From DASQHW01 sp038209365 (lineage in GTDB: Bacteria; Actinomycetota; Acidimicrobiia; IMCC26256; PALSA-610), in the NCBI GenBank assembly GCA_038209365.1, contig JBBQXS010000061.1, positions 1 through 21,918 on the forward strand: a stretch of 21,918 nucleotides of DNA, in the 5' to 3' direction. Each line of letters begins with the position of its first letter. The first letter of the stretch is position 1. Below, piece after piece: positions 1 to 6,602 of this stretch. The notes beneath the pieces were generated by a model. It ran no database searches. It saw only the letters and a list, made by a program, of their open reading frames with translations, and was not told the DNA's origin. Both the position numbers and the translations under genes were made by a program.

Positions 1-2
1 AG

Positions 3-350
3 GAACACCTCGAACCGGGCGACACGCTCTTGTTCTACAGCGATGGCGTCACCGAAGCGCGCACCGCGCACGGCGAGGACTTCGGCCTCGAGCGGCTGGG
101 CTGGTTCTTGGAACGAGCCGCAGCGTCGGAACTCTCCGCCGCCGAAATCTCCCGCAGGCTCGCACACGCCGTGCTCGACCATCACGGCGGCAAGCTCCAA
201 GACGACGCCACCACCATGCTTGTGCAATGGCACCCCGCTCAACGAGACCAGGCGCCGCACTTCCGAACATGGCACGCCTATGCATCGGCGAGCCCTACCG
301 GCCAGGTCTTTGTTAACTCTCGCTCAAGTGCGATTCGACCCGCGACCTGA
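3..350 (+). CDS. SpoIIE/PP2C-family serine phosphatase, C-terminal fragment
   Basis: The reading frame is open from the window edge, so only the C-terminal end is seen. The visible part carries late PP2C/SpoIIE (RsbU-like) motifs: PGDTLLFYSDGVTEAR, where DG is a metal-binding element, a GLERL segment, and DDATTMLV with the final metal-binding aspartate. Such enzymes dephosphorylate STAS anti-sigma antagonists in partner-switching stress pathways. A STAS protein lies far downstream at 19238-19597, but a link is only inferred. After DDATTMLVQW about 35 more residues (to SSAIRPAT) do not look like the family end, so the tail may be read-through after an old rearrangement near the IS at 506. The family call is firm; the true 3' end is less so. 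Confidence 0.8.
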   Translation, partial: EHLEPGDTLLFYSDGVTEARTAHGEDFGLERLGWFLERAAASELSAAEISRRLAHAVLDHHGGKLQDDATTMLVQWHPAQRDQAPHFRTWHAYASASPTGQVFVNSRSSAIRPAT

Positions 351-505
351 TACTTGTCCGACATTGACAGGTTGATTTGCACCCGCGCCCGTCGAGCGCG
401 AGTGCTGCCAGAACGTGCGAGCACTTCGCCCACGCTTGCGGGCACTGTTGCATTGAGCCTTCGCGCCGTCATTCGGACCGCTGCCATGCGTCAGATGTGC
501 GATGT

Positions 506-531
506 TGATGGGGCCCCCGGATAGTGGTCCA
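506..531 (+). repeat. Left terminal inverted repeat of the IS3-family element
   Basis: This 26-nt end matches the complement of 1715-1739 with one gap and a few mismatches. The best-kept parts are the outer TGA-GGG-CCCC and the inner GTGGTCCA. Confidence 0.8.
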
Positions 532-580
532 TCTTTCGTGAGAGTCCGACGTCCAGCATGCTGGGCAGGAGGACATCACG

Positions 581-859
581 ATGAAACGGAAGCGACACAC
601 CCCGGAGCAGATCGTCCGCAAGCTGCGTGAGGGCGACCGGCTGTTGAACGAGGGCAAGGAGCTGACCGAGGTGCTGCGGCATCTCGAGGTCTCGGAGTCG
701 TCATGGAACCGTTGGCGCGCGCAGTACGGCGGCATGAAGGCCGACGAGGCGAAGCGGCTCAAGGAGCTCGAGCGTGAGAACACGCGGTTGAAGAAGATCG
801 TCGCGGACAAGACCCTCGAGATCGACATGCTCAAGGAGTTGGCGGAGGGAAACTTCTGA
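581..859 (+). CDS. IS3-family transposase OrfA (helix-turn-helix and leucine zipper)
   Basis: This 92-aa protein is the DNA-binding subunit. Residues about 3-50 form an HTH (TPEQIVRKLREGDRLL through SESSWNRWRAQYGG) that recognises the IS ends. Residues about 52-90 form a heptad coiled coil (AKRLKELERENTRLKKIV) for multimerisation. An AGGAGG ribosome-binding site stands 9-10 nt before the ATG. The frame ends in AEGNF-stop directly after a GGGAAAC slippery heptamer, so part of the translation should continue in the -1 frame to give OrfAB transposase. Length and sequence are typical of IS407-group OrfA. Confidence 0.92.
   Translation: MKRKRHTPEQIVRKLREGDRLLNEGKELTEVLRHLEVSESSWNRWRAQYGGMKADEAKRLKELERENTRLKKIVADKTLEIDMLKELAEGNF
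847..853 (+). promoter_or_regulatory. Programmed -1 ribosomal frameshift site GGGAAAC
   Basis: The heptamer fits X XXY YYZ and is in exact phase with the OrfA codons GAG-GGA-AAC. A -1 slip gives ...AEGN-LLTPERRRR..., which joins the conserved start of the OrfB region. The OrfA stop follows immediately at 857-859. Phase, position and family habit agree; slippage itself is inferred. Confidence 0.8.
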
Positions 860-882
860 CCCCGGAGCGACGCCGGCGGGCG

Positions 883-1710
883 GTGCGCCGCTTGCAGGAA
901 CGCTTCGGGGTCTCCGAACGATCAGCGTGCCGTGTTGTTGGGCAGCATCGGTCGACGCAACGCAAGCAGCGGGCACCGCGACCGATCGAGGACGCGAAGC
1001 TGCGCGGCCGGCTCCGCGTGATTGCGCGCGAGCATCCGCGTTGGGGATACAAGATGGCCGCACGGATCGTGCGGCGGGAGGGCTGGCACGTGAACCGCAA
1101 GCGGATCCAGCGGCTGTGGCGCGACGAGGGCCTGAAACGGCCGCCTCAGCGGCCCTGCAAACGTCGCCGCGTTCGTCCCGACAGCATGGAGCGGTTCCGC
1201 GCCGAGCGTCCGAATCATGTGTGGGCGATCGACTTCCAGTTCGACGAGACCGCCGACCAACGACGACTGAAGCTCGCGAACATCGTCGACGAGTACACGC
1301 GTGAGGCACTAGTGATGCGCGTCGGCCGGTGCTGCACTGCCGATGATCTCATCGTTGAGCTCGACCGACTCGTCGACTGCTACGGCGCGCCGAGCTCGCT
1401 GCGATGCGACAACGGTCCCGAGCTCATCGCTTGGGCGCTGCGCGACTGGTGCCGGATGTCGCGCGTCGGGATTAGTTACATCGAACCGGGCTCGCCGTGG
1501 GAGAACCCCTACGTCGAGAGCTTCAACGGCCGCGCCCGCGACGAGCTGTTGAACCTCGAGGACTTCGCCTGCCTGCTCGAAGCCCAAGTCGTTGTCGAGG
1601 CGTGGCGCATCGAGTACAACACCTACCGACCGCACAGCGCCCTCGACGGTCTCACACCCGCCGAGAAGCGCGACGAGTGGATCACCGAACACCAACCAGC
1701 ACTCTCATGA
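883..1710 (+). CDS. IS3-family transposase OrfB (DDE integrase domain)
   Basis: This is the catalytic part of the transposase (275 aa from the GTG at 883). The frame is open upstream and homology starts near 853 (LLTPERRRR), so the working protein is most likely the OrfA-OrfB fusion. An HTH_21-like region (REHPRWGYKMAARIVRREGW) covers about residues 45-75. The rve catalytic core has all three acids: D in VWAIDFQFDE, D in LRCDNGPE, and E in NPYVESFNGR 35 residues later, which is the classical D-D-35-E arrangement. The end (YNTYRPHSALDGLTPAE) is typical of the IS407 group. No internal stop or frameshift is seen. Confidence 0.92.
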   Translation: MRRLQERFGVSERSACRVVGQHRSTQRKQRAPRPIEDAKLRGRLRVIAREHPRWGYKMAARIVRREGWHVNRKRIQRLWRDEGLKRPPQRPCKRRRVRPDSMERFRAERPNHVWAIDFQFDETADQRRLKLANIVDEYTREALVMRVGRCCTADDLIVELDRLVDCYGAPSSLRCDNGPELIAWALRDWCRMSRVGISYIEPGSPWENPYVESFNGRARDELLNLEDFACLLEAQVVVEAWRIEYNTYRPHSALDGLTPAEKRDEWITEHQPALS

Positions 1711-1714
1711 CTGC

Positions 1715-1739
1715 TGGACCACCAAACGGGGTCCCGTCA
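1715..1739 (-). repeat. Right terminal inverted repeat of the IS3-family element
   Basis: Read on the minus strand this begins TGACGGGACCCCG and ends GGTGGTCCA, matching the left end at 506-531. It starts 4 nt after the OrfB stop. Confidence 0.8.
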
Positions 1740-1853
1740 TCCCCACCACGGCAGGTCGATGACGCGTGTCTGCGAGTAACAAGCCGAGTGTCGCGGGGTA
1801 GGTGTGAGCGCAGGCGAGCGGCCGGTATGAACAGGCGGGCGCAGCGGACGCGG

Positions 1854-2192
1854 CTACTGCTTCTTTGGCGGCAATGATGAGGCGTACGCCCAGCCCAGCT
1901 TCACCCATTTCTCCAGCCGACGCTTGGTGCGCAGGTCGTCGGACTCAACGCGAAGCCAGCCCTGCATTGGGTTACCACGCATCACTGCCGCCTCGGCCCG
2001 CGTGGTCTCGACAAGACGATCGGCCTGGCCGGGATCGACCCGAACGAGTGCGCCGCCCTGACCGCTCGCGGCGATGGCCATGTTGCCCCCGATGAGGAAC
2101 GCGAGGCCGCCGAACATCTTCTTCTCGGTCACCCCGCGCTGCTCCGAAAGCAGCTCACGGATCCGGTCGGCCAGGTCCTCGTCGTAGGCCAC
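1854..2192 (-). CDS. TfoX N-terminal domain protein
   Basis: This 112-aa protein fits the TfoX/Sxy N-terminal domain over nearly its whole length. It has the N-terminal AYDEDLADRIRELL helix, the characteristic EKKMFGGLAFLIGGNMA segment, and a closing KRRLEKWVKLGWAYAS helix. In gamma-proteobacteria TfoX/Sxy regulates competence, but stand-alone TfoX-N proteins in actinobacteria have no settled role, so competence should not be inferred. The gene ends about 115 nt from the IS right end. Its ATG lies about 33 nt from the stop of the SRPBCC gene at 2226-2657 on the same strand, so the two may be co-transcribed. The C-terminus is basic (PPKKQ). Confidence 0.85.
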   Translation of the reverse strand: MAYDEDLADRIRELLSEQRGVTEKKMFGGLAFLIGGNMAIAASGQGGALVRVDPGQADRLVETTRAEAAVMRGNPMQGWLRVESDDLRTKRRLEKWVKLGWAYASSLPPKKQ

Positions 2193-2225
2193 ACGTCCGA
2201 TCGTACGGTGCCCCGGGAACGCCGC

Positions 2226-2657
2226 CTACGAGACGGCATTCTGGAGGCGCGTTCTGCGCACCTCACCCACCGTGCGCCGAGGCATGGCGGCCAGCAGGGG
2301 CTCGACGAACTTCAGCACTCCACGAGCGTGCCCTCTGCCCACGAACGTCACCCGCGTGGCAGTGTCAGCGAGGGGTTCGACGATCCGCGTGCCTTCAAGA
2401 GACAGCAAACCCGAGTCGCTCTTCAGGGTGATGCTGTGATTCATCTCGTAGCCGACCACTTCGAGGCGAAGGTCAACACGCCGACCGAGAAACCGGTCCC
2501 GCTGGCGGAATGTCGTGCCGATCCCGATTGGGCCGTCCGACGTCTGCCGCATCTCGGTCGCTGAATTCCACGGCGGGTCATTCTCGAGGTTACTGACGAA
2601 CGCGAACACCTCTTCCAGCGGTCGGTTGATCACGACGCTTTCGTCGAACTTGGCCAT
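2226..2657 (-). CDS. SRPBCC-family (START-like) ligand-binding protein
   Basis: This 143-aa protein has the polyketide cyclase/dehydrase (SRPBCC) layout. It opens with MAKFDESVVINRPLEEVFAFVSN, where a first strand runs into the helix-grip, continues with NDPPWNSATEM and ends in a long C-terminal helix (GVLKFVEPLLAAMPRR). Members bind hydrophobic ligands in a deep pocket, and the ligand cannot be read from sequence. An AAGGAG motif stands about 9 nt before the ATG and supports this start. The gene is divergent from the methyltransferase at 2834; the roughly 175-nt gap must hold both promoters, but I see no clear boxes. The downstream TfoX-N gene probably shares its transcript. Confidence 0.85.
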   Translation of the reverse strand: MAKFDESVVINRPLEEVFAFVSNLENDPPWNSATEMRQTSDGPIGIGTTFRQRDRFLGRRVDLRLEVVGYEMNHSITLKSDSGLLSLEGTRIVEPLADTATRVTFVGRGHARGVLKFVEPLLAAMPRRTVGEVRRTRLQNAVS

Positions 2658-2833
2658 CGCCGTGGCTCCTTCGCGTCAGGCCGAATGCCCCAGAGGTGCA
2701 CAGGTCGACGAGGTCCGGAGTATCCCCTGACGCCGGATCCGAGACCGCGCCGCAGCAGTTGGGTATCGCTGAGTTCCTCGCGCACCCCGCTGCGTCGGGC
2801 TTGGGCCTACCATCCATCGTCGCGGCGACCATC

Positions 2834-3664
2834 ATGGATGGAATGAGCGATACGCCGCCATGGGAGCGGTCGAACACAGATCGCGAGCACTTCCGCGCCA
2901 CCTTCGACGACGACGCCGAAGCCTATGACCGGACCCGGCCCGTGTGTCCGGCCGCGGTCTTCGACGACATCGTCGAACTCGCCGGCCTCGGCCCAACGTC
3001 GCACCTGCTCGAGATCGGGCCGGGCACGGGCCAGGCGACCCGTCCCCTCGCTGAGCGAGAAATCGCGGTCACCGCGGTCGAACTCGGACCGGCCCTGGCC
3101 GACCGGGCCGCGGCCAACGTGGCGGAATTCGAGAAGGTGAGGGTGCTCAATTCATCCTTCGAGGCGTTCGAGCCGGCCGGAGCGCGTTTCGACGCGGTGT
3201 TCGCGTGCAACTCGTTTCACTGGATTGACCCGGACGTCCGATACGCGAAGGCCGCCGACCTGCTGCGCCCGACTGGGCATCTGGTCGTCCTTTCGACGCC
3301 ATGGGTCGTGCCCAACGACGCCGACCGATTCTGGTGGGACGTGCAGGACGACTGGGAGGTGGCCACTGGTGGCCGTGAGGACCCGACAACCAAGCACCCC
3401 GATCGTTTCGACCTTCCGCTGACCGGGCTGGCGGAGTCGGGATTGTTCGCCGATGCAATCATCCGGCGGACTCGCTTCGACATCGAGTTCGAGACCGAGG
3501 ACTACGTCACGAACCTGCGTACCCAGTCCGGCTACAAGGAGTTGGCGAGCCCCGTGCAGCGCGCGCTTACCGATCGCATCCGGCGGCGCATCGACGAGCG
3601 CGGCGGGCGCATCCGGGCCCACCTGCTCGCCATCCTCACCGTGGCGCAGCGCCAGCCGAGATGA
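2834..3664 (+). CDS. Class I SAM-dependent methyltransferase
   Basis: This is a Rossmann-fold methyltransferase of about 276 aa. Motif I is LLEIGPGTGQATRPLAE, followed by the acidic end of strand 2 (AVELGP), the motif II/III region FDAVFACNSFHWIDP, and LLRPTGHLVVLSTPW after it. The FHWI motif is typical of the Methyltransf_11 group that acts on small molecules; the substrate is unknown. A second in-frame ATG at 2843 gives MSDTPPWE and is an equally good start, since neither has a strong ribosome-binding site. A still longer frame upstream lacks family similarity and runs into the divergent promoter region. A small hairpin at 3706 follows the stop. Confidence 0.87.
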   Translation: MDGMSDTPPWERSNTDREHFRATFDDDAEAYDRTRPVCPAAVFDDIVELAGLGPTSHLLEIGPGTGQATRPLAEREIAVTAVELGPALADRAAANVAEFEKVRVLNSSFEAFEPAGARFDAVFACNSFHWIDPDVRYAKAADLLRPTGHLVVLSTPWVVPNDADRFWWDVQDDWEVATGGREDPTTKHPDRFDLPLTGLAESGLFADAIIRRTRFDIEFETEDYVTNLRTQSGYKELASPVQRALTDRIRRRIDERGGRIRAHLLAILTVAQRQPR

Positions 3665-3705
3665 CCGGCGGGCGACTTCACGGCCGACTGGACTTTCCGG
3701 AAGCC

Positions 3706-3722
3706 TACGGGCGCGTCCCGTA
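3706..3722 (+). terminator. Weak hairpin 42 nt after the methyltransferase stop
   Basis: TACGGG and CCCGTA form a perfect 6-bp stem around CGCGT. There is no T-run, so it would be a U-less terminator at best. Confidence 0.3.
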
Positions 3723-3992
3723 ACCCCACGAGCCAGTAACTCAGAGGGTCGCCCATTCGCCCATACCGCCGGCTACGAGACCGCCATTCTGAGCGCCAGT
3801 TCTGTACGAGGCGCGTGCCTCGACTCAGATACAGGCCGGCAGTTATGCGGTGTTCGGCAGCGTGGCCTCCGAAGCGGAGTCGTTCAGGTCATCGGTATCG
3901 GTTGCCGTGGCTTGGCTGTGAGCGCGCGGCTCGTCGTTCTTACCAGACGGGACCGGCAACTGCCCCGAGAATGACGATCGCGCGATCGCGAT
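3723..3992. other. Intergenic stretch without recognisable gene
   Basis: No frame here has a convincing start or family similarity. Both strands show only short arginine- and serine-rich frames typical of non-coding high-GC DNA. It probably contains decayed sequence between the methyltransferase and the SnoaL-like fragment. Confidence 0.4.
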
Positions 3993-4085
3993 TCAGCCGT
4001 CCGTGAGGTAGTCGATGATCGTGTCGATGTCACCTTTGTCCCGGGTGTAGCAAAACTGACGAATCAAGTCGGTCGAGTCGCTCAT
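3993..4085 (-). pseudogene. SnoaL/limonene-epoxide-hydrolase-like N-terminal fragment (30 codons)
   Basis: From the ATG at 4085 the minus strand reads MSDSTDLIRQFCY, TRDKGDIDTIIDY, LTDG and then a stop. The pattern of an opening helix, FC, then D-x-D-x-I-x-x-Y-(L/F)-x-D-x matches the start of SnoaL-like and limonene-1,2-epoxide-hydrolase-like proteins, which normally run to 120-150 aa. Nothing resembling the rest follows the stop. I read it as the leftover 5' end of a deleted gene. The match is short, so this rests on pattern memory only. It lies head to head with the thioesterase gene at 4110. Confidence 0.4.
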
Positions 4086-4109
4086 GGCGACCCGCGATAA
4101 TGACCGGCC

Positions 4110-4973
4110 GTGGATTCGTCACAGTTCGCTCGAGCAACTGCAGTCACCCGCCGAGCGACCGGTCGCTACGTCGGCGACCTCGGCGCGGAGTGGAACTGTC
4201 CGGTCGTGCCGCAGGGCGGCATGGTCGTCGCGACGGCGGCGCGAGCCATGGCCGCGGAGTTGGACGATCCGACTCAGTCGTTGCGCAGCATGTCGGTGGT
4301 GTTCGCGGGGCCCGTTCGTGCGGGCGAAGTCGAGGTCGACGTCGACGTACTTCGCCGCGGGCGCACGATGTCGCAGTGCGGCGCCACACTGCGCAACCCC
4401 GGAGCTGGCGCGGGCACGACCGCGATCGCGGTGTTCGGCGCGTCACGTGAGGGCTTTTCGTTTACGGACATCGAGCCGCCGACCGTCCCCGATGTGGAGG
4501 ATTGCCCGCGGTTCGGTGATCCGCCACCGCCTGATGTCGAGTTCGAGATGTGGGATCCGTGGCCGTTCTGGACGCACCTCGAAGGCGCCGCCGCGCTTGG
4601 GCACGCGCCGTGGGAAACGTGGAAGGAGTCGAGCTCGTTGACGGCGGCCTGGCATCGATGGCTCGATCCGCCGCGGCTCGATGATGGGAAGTGGGATCCG
4701 CTCGCGGTTATTGCGCTGTGCGACTCGATGCCCGGCGCGGTGAGCGAGTATTTGGGTTCACGCCATCAGGATTGGTACGGCCCGAGCGCGGACTTCACCA
4801 TGCACGTCCTGGACGAAATGCGCAGCGACTGGGTGCTGGCGGTAAATCGTGCCCGCCACGCCGGCGACGGTTACGCGTCGGTGTCGATGGAGATGTGGGA
4901 CATGCACGTCGCGCGGCCGACGTTGGTGGCGTACGCGACCCAGGTGATGTTCTTCACGACACTCAAAGAGTGA
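4110..4973 (+). CDS. Acyl-CoA thioesterase-like protein (TesB-type double hotdog)
   Basis: This 287-aa protein looks like the TesB-like actinobacterial thioesterase family (tandem hotdog folds). Near residue 35 is VPQGGMVVATAARAMAAEL, the hotdog helix, and around 60-75 is SMSVVFAGPVRAGEVEV, the strand region with the usual FAGPV-like motif. A second hotdog half ends in HVARPTLVAYATQVM. Such enzymes hydrolyse acyl-CoA to fatty acid and CoA in the cytosol; chain length cannot be judged. The start is a GTG and no strong ribosome-binding site is visible. The unusual stem-loop motif at 5018-5044 lies 45 nt after the stop. Confidence 0.78.
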   Translation: MDSSQFARATAVTRRATGRYVGDLGAEWNCPVVPQGGMVVATAARAMAAELDDPTQSLRSMSVVFAGPVRAGEVEVDVDVLRRGRTMSQCGATLRNPGAGAGTTAIAVFGASREGFSFTDIEPPTVPDVEDCPRFGDPPPPDVEFEMWDPWPFWTHLEGAAALGHAPWETWKESSSLTAAWHRWLDPPRLDDGKWDPLAVIALCDSMPGAVSEYLGSRHQDWYGPSADFTMHVLDEMRSDWVLAVNRARHAGDGYASVSMEMWDMHVARPTLVAYATQVMFFTTLKE

Positions 4974-5017
4974 GTTGGCGGGCTTACATCGGTCGCGCGA
5001 GCAGGACCATTGAGCGA

Positions 5018-5044
5018 GGCGCACAGAATGCTTGCTCTGGCGCT
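5018..5044 (+). repeat. Bulged-A hairpin motif, copy 1 (3' of the thioesterase gene)
   Basis: GCGC (5019-5022), a bulged A, and CAGA (5024-5027) pair with TCTG (5036-5039) and GCGC (5040-5043) around the 8-nt loop ATGCTTGC, with an extra G-T closing pair. Related copies are at 18492-18520 and 19147-19173. All lie just after a stop codon on the same strand. It may act as a terminator, RNA-processing site or protein-binding site; the role is not known. Confidence 0.6.
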
Positions 5045-5265
5045 GGCATGCCACCAACCATCCGCGCACATAACGACGGTCGAGGGTGTCCCCCAAACGC
5101 CGGCACTGGGGCGATCGCGTTCGGGCGTTGCTCCGCGCTATTCATGGGTATGCGAACCGCTCGACGCGAACGAGCACCGCCGCGGGGGGTTGGTGTTCGA
5201 ATTCTTAGGTAGCGCCTTAGGTGCGGAACTCGAGACTGCAGGACAATCTCTCTTACCTGGCCTTA

Positions 5266-5315
5266 TGGTCGGGCTGGCGGGATTCGAACCCGCGACCTCT
5301 TGACCCCCAGTCAAC
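5266..5315 (-). tRNA. Partial tRNA-Pro(GGG): 3' half only, probable left attachment site
   Basis: On the minus strand the sequence runs from the anticodon stem-loop (TTGA-CTGGGGG-TCAA, anticodon GGG) through a perfect T-arm (GCGGG-TTCGAAT-CCCGC) and 3' acceptor strand CAGCCCG to discriminator A and an encoded CCA. The expected 5' acceptor strand (CGGGCTG) and D-arm are absent; non-tRNA sequence continues towards the integrase. The fragment is therefore not a working tRNA. It has the form of the duplicated 3' tRNA segment left at one end of an element that integrates into a tRNA gene. Confidence 0.85.
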
Positions 5316-5376
5316 GCGACCGCGACAACCGACGCCAACCGCCGACCATGTGTCCGCAGGTCAGAATGCCTATCGC

Positions 5377-5394
5377 GCCATTGTCGGCAATGGC
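5377..5394 (+). repeat. 7-bp perfect hairpin upstream of the integrase gene
   Basis: GCCATTG and CAATGGC pair around TCGG. It lies between the tRNA fragment and the integrase start, where an att-region structure or a transcription stop for the flanking strand would be expected. Confidence 0.35.
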
Positions 5395-5417
5395 GGACAA
5401 CCGGAAACTATTGTGCG

Positions 5418-5441
5418 TTGCTGACCTGGTTGCTGACCTCG
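5418..5441 (+). repeat. Tandem 12-mer upstream of the integrase, candidate arm sites
   Basis: TTGCTGACCTGG is followed directly by TTGCTGACCTCG. An inverted CAGGTCAG copy is at 5357-5364. Short repeats between the core site and int are typical of integrase arm-binding sites, but no binding is shown. Confidence 0.4.
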
Positions 5442-5453
5442 AAGGCGGTCGCG

Positions 5454-6602
5454 ATGGCTCGGAAACGCTCGAACGGCGAAGGTGCGATCTACAAGCGCGA
5501 GAGCCGCGGACGTTGGGAGGCTGCGCTCGTTGTCGGCTACGGCGACGACGGCCGCCCGATCCGGCGGACGTTCACCGGGAAGACCCGCGCCATGGTCGCG
5601 CAGAAACTCGACGCTGCGAAGGTCGCGATTGACCACGGACTCGACGTCCCCGACAACAAGACGACGGTCGCATCGTTCGTGGAATGGTGGCTCGACAACG
5701 TCCTCCCCGGCGAAGGGCTCGCACCCAAGACCGAGCGTTGGTACCGGGACATCCTCGAGACCTACGTGCTACCCGCGGTCGGCCAACGCACATTGACCGG
5801 ACCGAAGGCACTCACACCGGCCGACGTCGAGACAATGACGGCCAGCCTGACCCGCAACGGCCTCTCGCACCGTGTCGCCGACGCATCCCGCACCGCACTC
5901 GGAAAAGTGCTCCGTGCCGCGGAACAACGCGGACTTGTCGGCCGCAACGTCGCCCGCCTCGCGAAGGCACCACGGGATCGGGGTCGGGCGCGCAAGATCA
6001 AGGCATACACGGTCATCGAGATTCGGGCGATCCTCGACGCGCTGGCGGACACCCGTTGGTATCCGATGGTCGTCGTCGGCGTCACGACGGGACTTCGACC
6101 GGGCGAACTACTCGCACTCCATTGGCCCGATGTTCGTCTCGATGGACGCGAGCCGCGGGTGTCGGTTCGTCACGCGATCACCCATGCCGGCGGCGCCGGA
6201 TTGAAGGCGCCGAAGCGCGCGCGCTCATACCGGACGGTTCCTCTTACCCCCGAGGCCGTCATCGCGTTGAAGGCATGGCGCAAGGTGCAAGCGGCCGAGC
6301 GGCTCCGCGCCGGTGAACTGTGGTCGAACGACTGGCCCGATCTTCTATTCACCAACGAAGCCGGCGAACCCCAGCGCGTCGACACCTTCCGCCACATACT
6401 CGGACGCGCGCATGCCGGCGCACATCCCCATCGACTCCGACACTCCTACGCCACGCACCTCCTCGAAGCGGGCACGCCGATCCATCACGTCGGCGAACTA
6501 CTCGGCGACTCGGTCGCCACCATCGAACACACGTACTCCCATGTCCTGCGTGCGAAGCACGAGGTTGTCGACGTCGCTCGCGGACTGGTCGCTGCACCAT
6601 GA
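5454..6602 (+). CDS. int: Tyrosine recombinase / phage integrase
   Basis: This 382-aa integrase cuts and joins DNA at att sites to insert and excise the element. The N-terminus has an AP2-like arm-binding domain (RSNGEGAIYKRESRGRWEAALVVGYGDDG, residues about 4-35). A SAM-like core-binding domain covers about 60-155 (TVASFVEWWLDNVL onward). The catalytic domain shows the active-site set: R in TTGLRPGELL, H-x-x-R in HPHRLRHSYATHLL, and the nucleophile Y in IEHTYSHV. An upstream TTG at 5418 would add 12 residues, but the ATG at 5454, preceded by GAAGGCGG, gives the usual MARKRSNGEG start. It lies beside the tRNA-Pro fragment and its stop overlaps the next ATG (ATGA). Confidence 0.93.
   Translation: MARKRSNGEGAIYKRESRGRWEAALVVGYGDDGRPIRRTFTGKTRAMVAQKLDAAKVAIDHGLDVPDNKTTVASFVEWWLDNVLPGEGLAPKTERWYRDILETYVLPAVGQRTLTGPKALTPADVETMTASLTRNGLSHRVADASRTALGKVLRAAEQRGLVGRNVARLAKAPRDRGRARKIKAYTVIEIRAILDALADTRWYPMVVVGVTTGLRPGELLALHWPDVRLDGREPRVSVRHAITHAGGAGLKAPKRARSYRTVPLTPEAVIALKAWRKVQAAERLRAGELWSNDWPDLLFTNEAGEPQRVDTFRHILGRAHAGAHPHRLRHSYATHLLEAGTPIHHVGELLGDSVATIEHTYSHVLRAKHEVVDVARGLVAAP

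Larger units (their letters stand above)
506..1739 (+). mobile_element. Complete IS3-family insertion sequence, IS407-group-like (1234 bp)
   Basis: The element has two overlapping transposase frames and imperfect terminal inverted repeats. The left end begins TGATGGGGCCCC and the right end, read inward, begins TGACGGGACCCC; both continue to a shared GTGGTCCA. The ends are TG...CA, as in IS3-family elements, and the length fits the IS407 group. The flanks (ATGT on the left, TCCC on the right) show no target duplication, so the copy may have lost its original neighbours by recombination. All the parts needed for transposition look intact. Confidence 0.88.

Noticed and set aside
332..348. GATTCGACCCGCGACCT, which resembles the tRNA-Pro T-arm complement at 5281-5298
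   Set aside because: It lacks one base of the T-loop, has no acceptor stem or anticodon around it, and the similarity stops after 17 nt. I do not count it as a second att site.
2228..2256. CATTCTGG...GTTCTGCGCAC, similar in letters to the bulged-A hairpin motif
   Set aside because: It cannot form the conserved stem with bulged A and 8-nt loop, and it lies in the end of the SRPBCC coding region.
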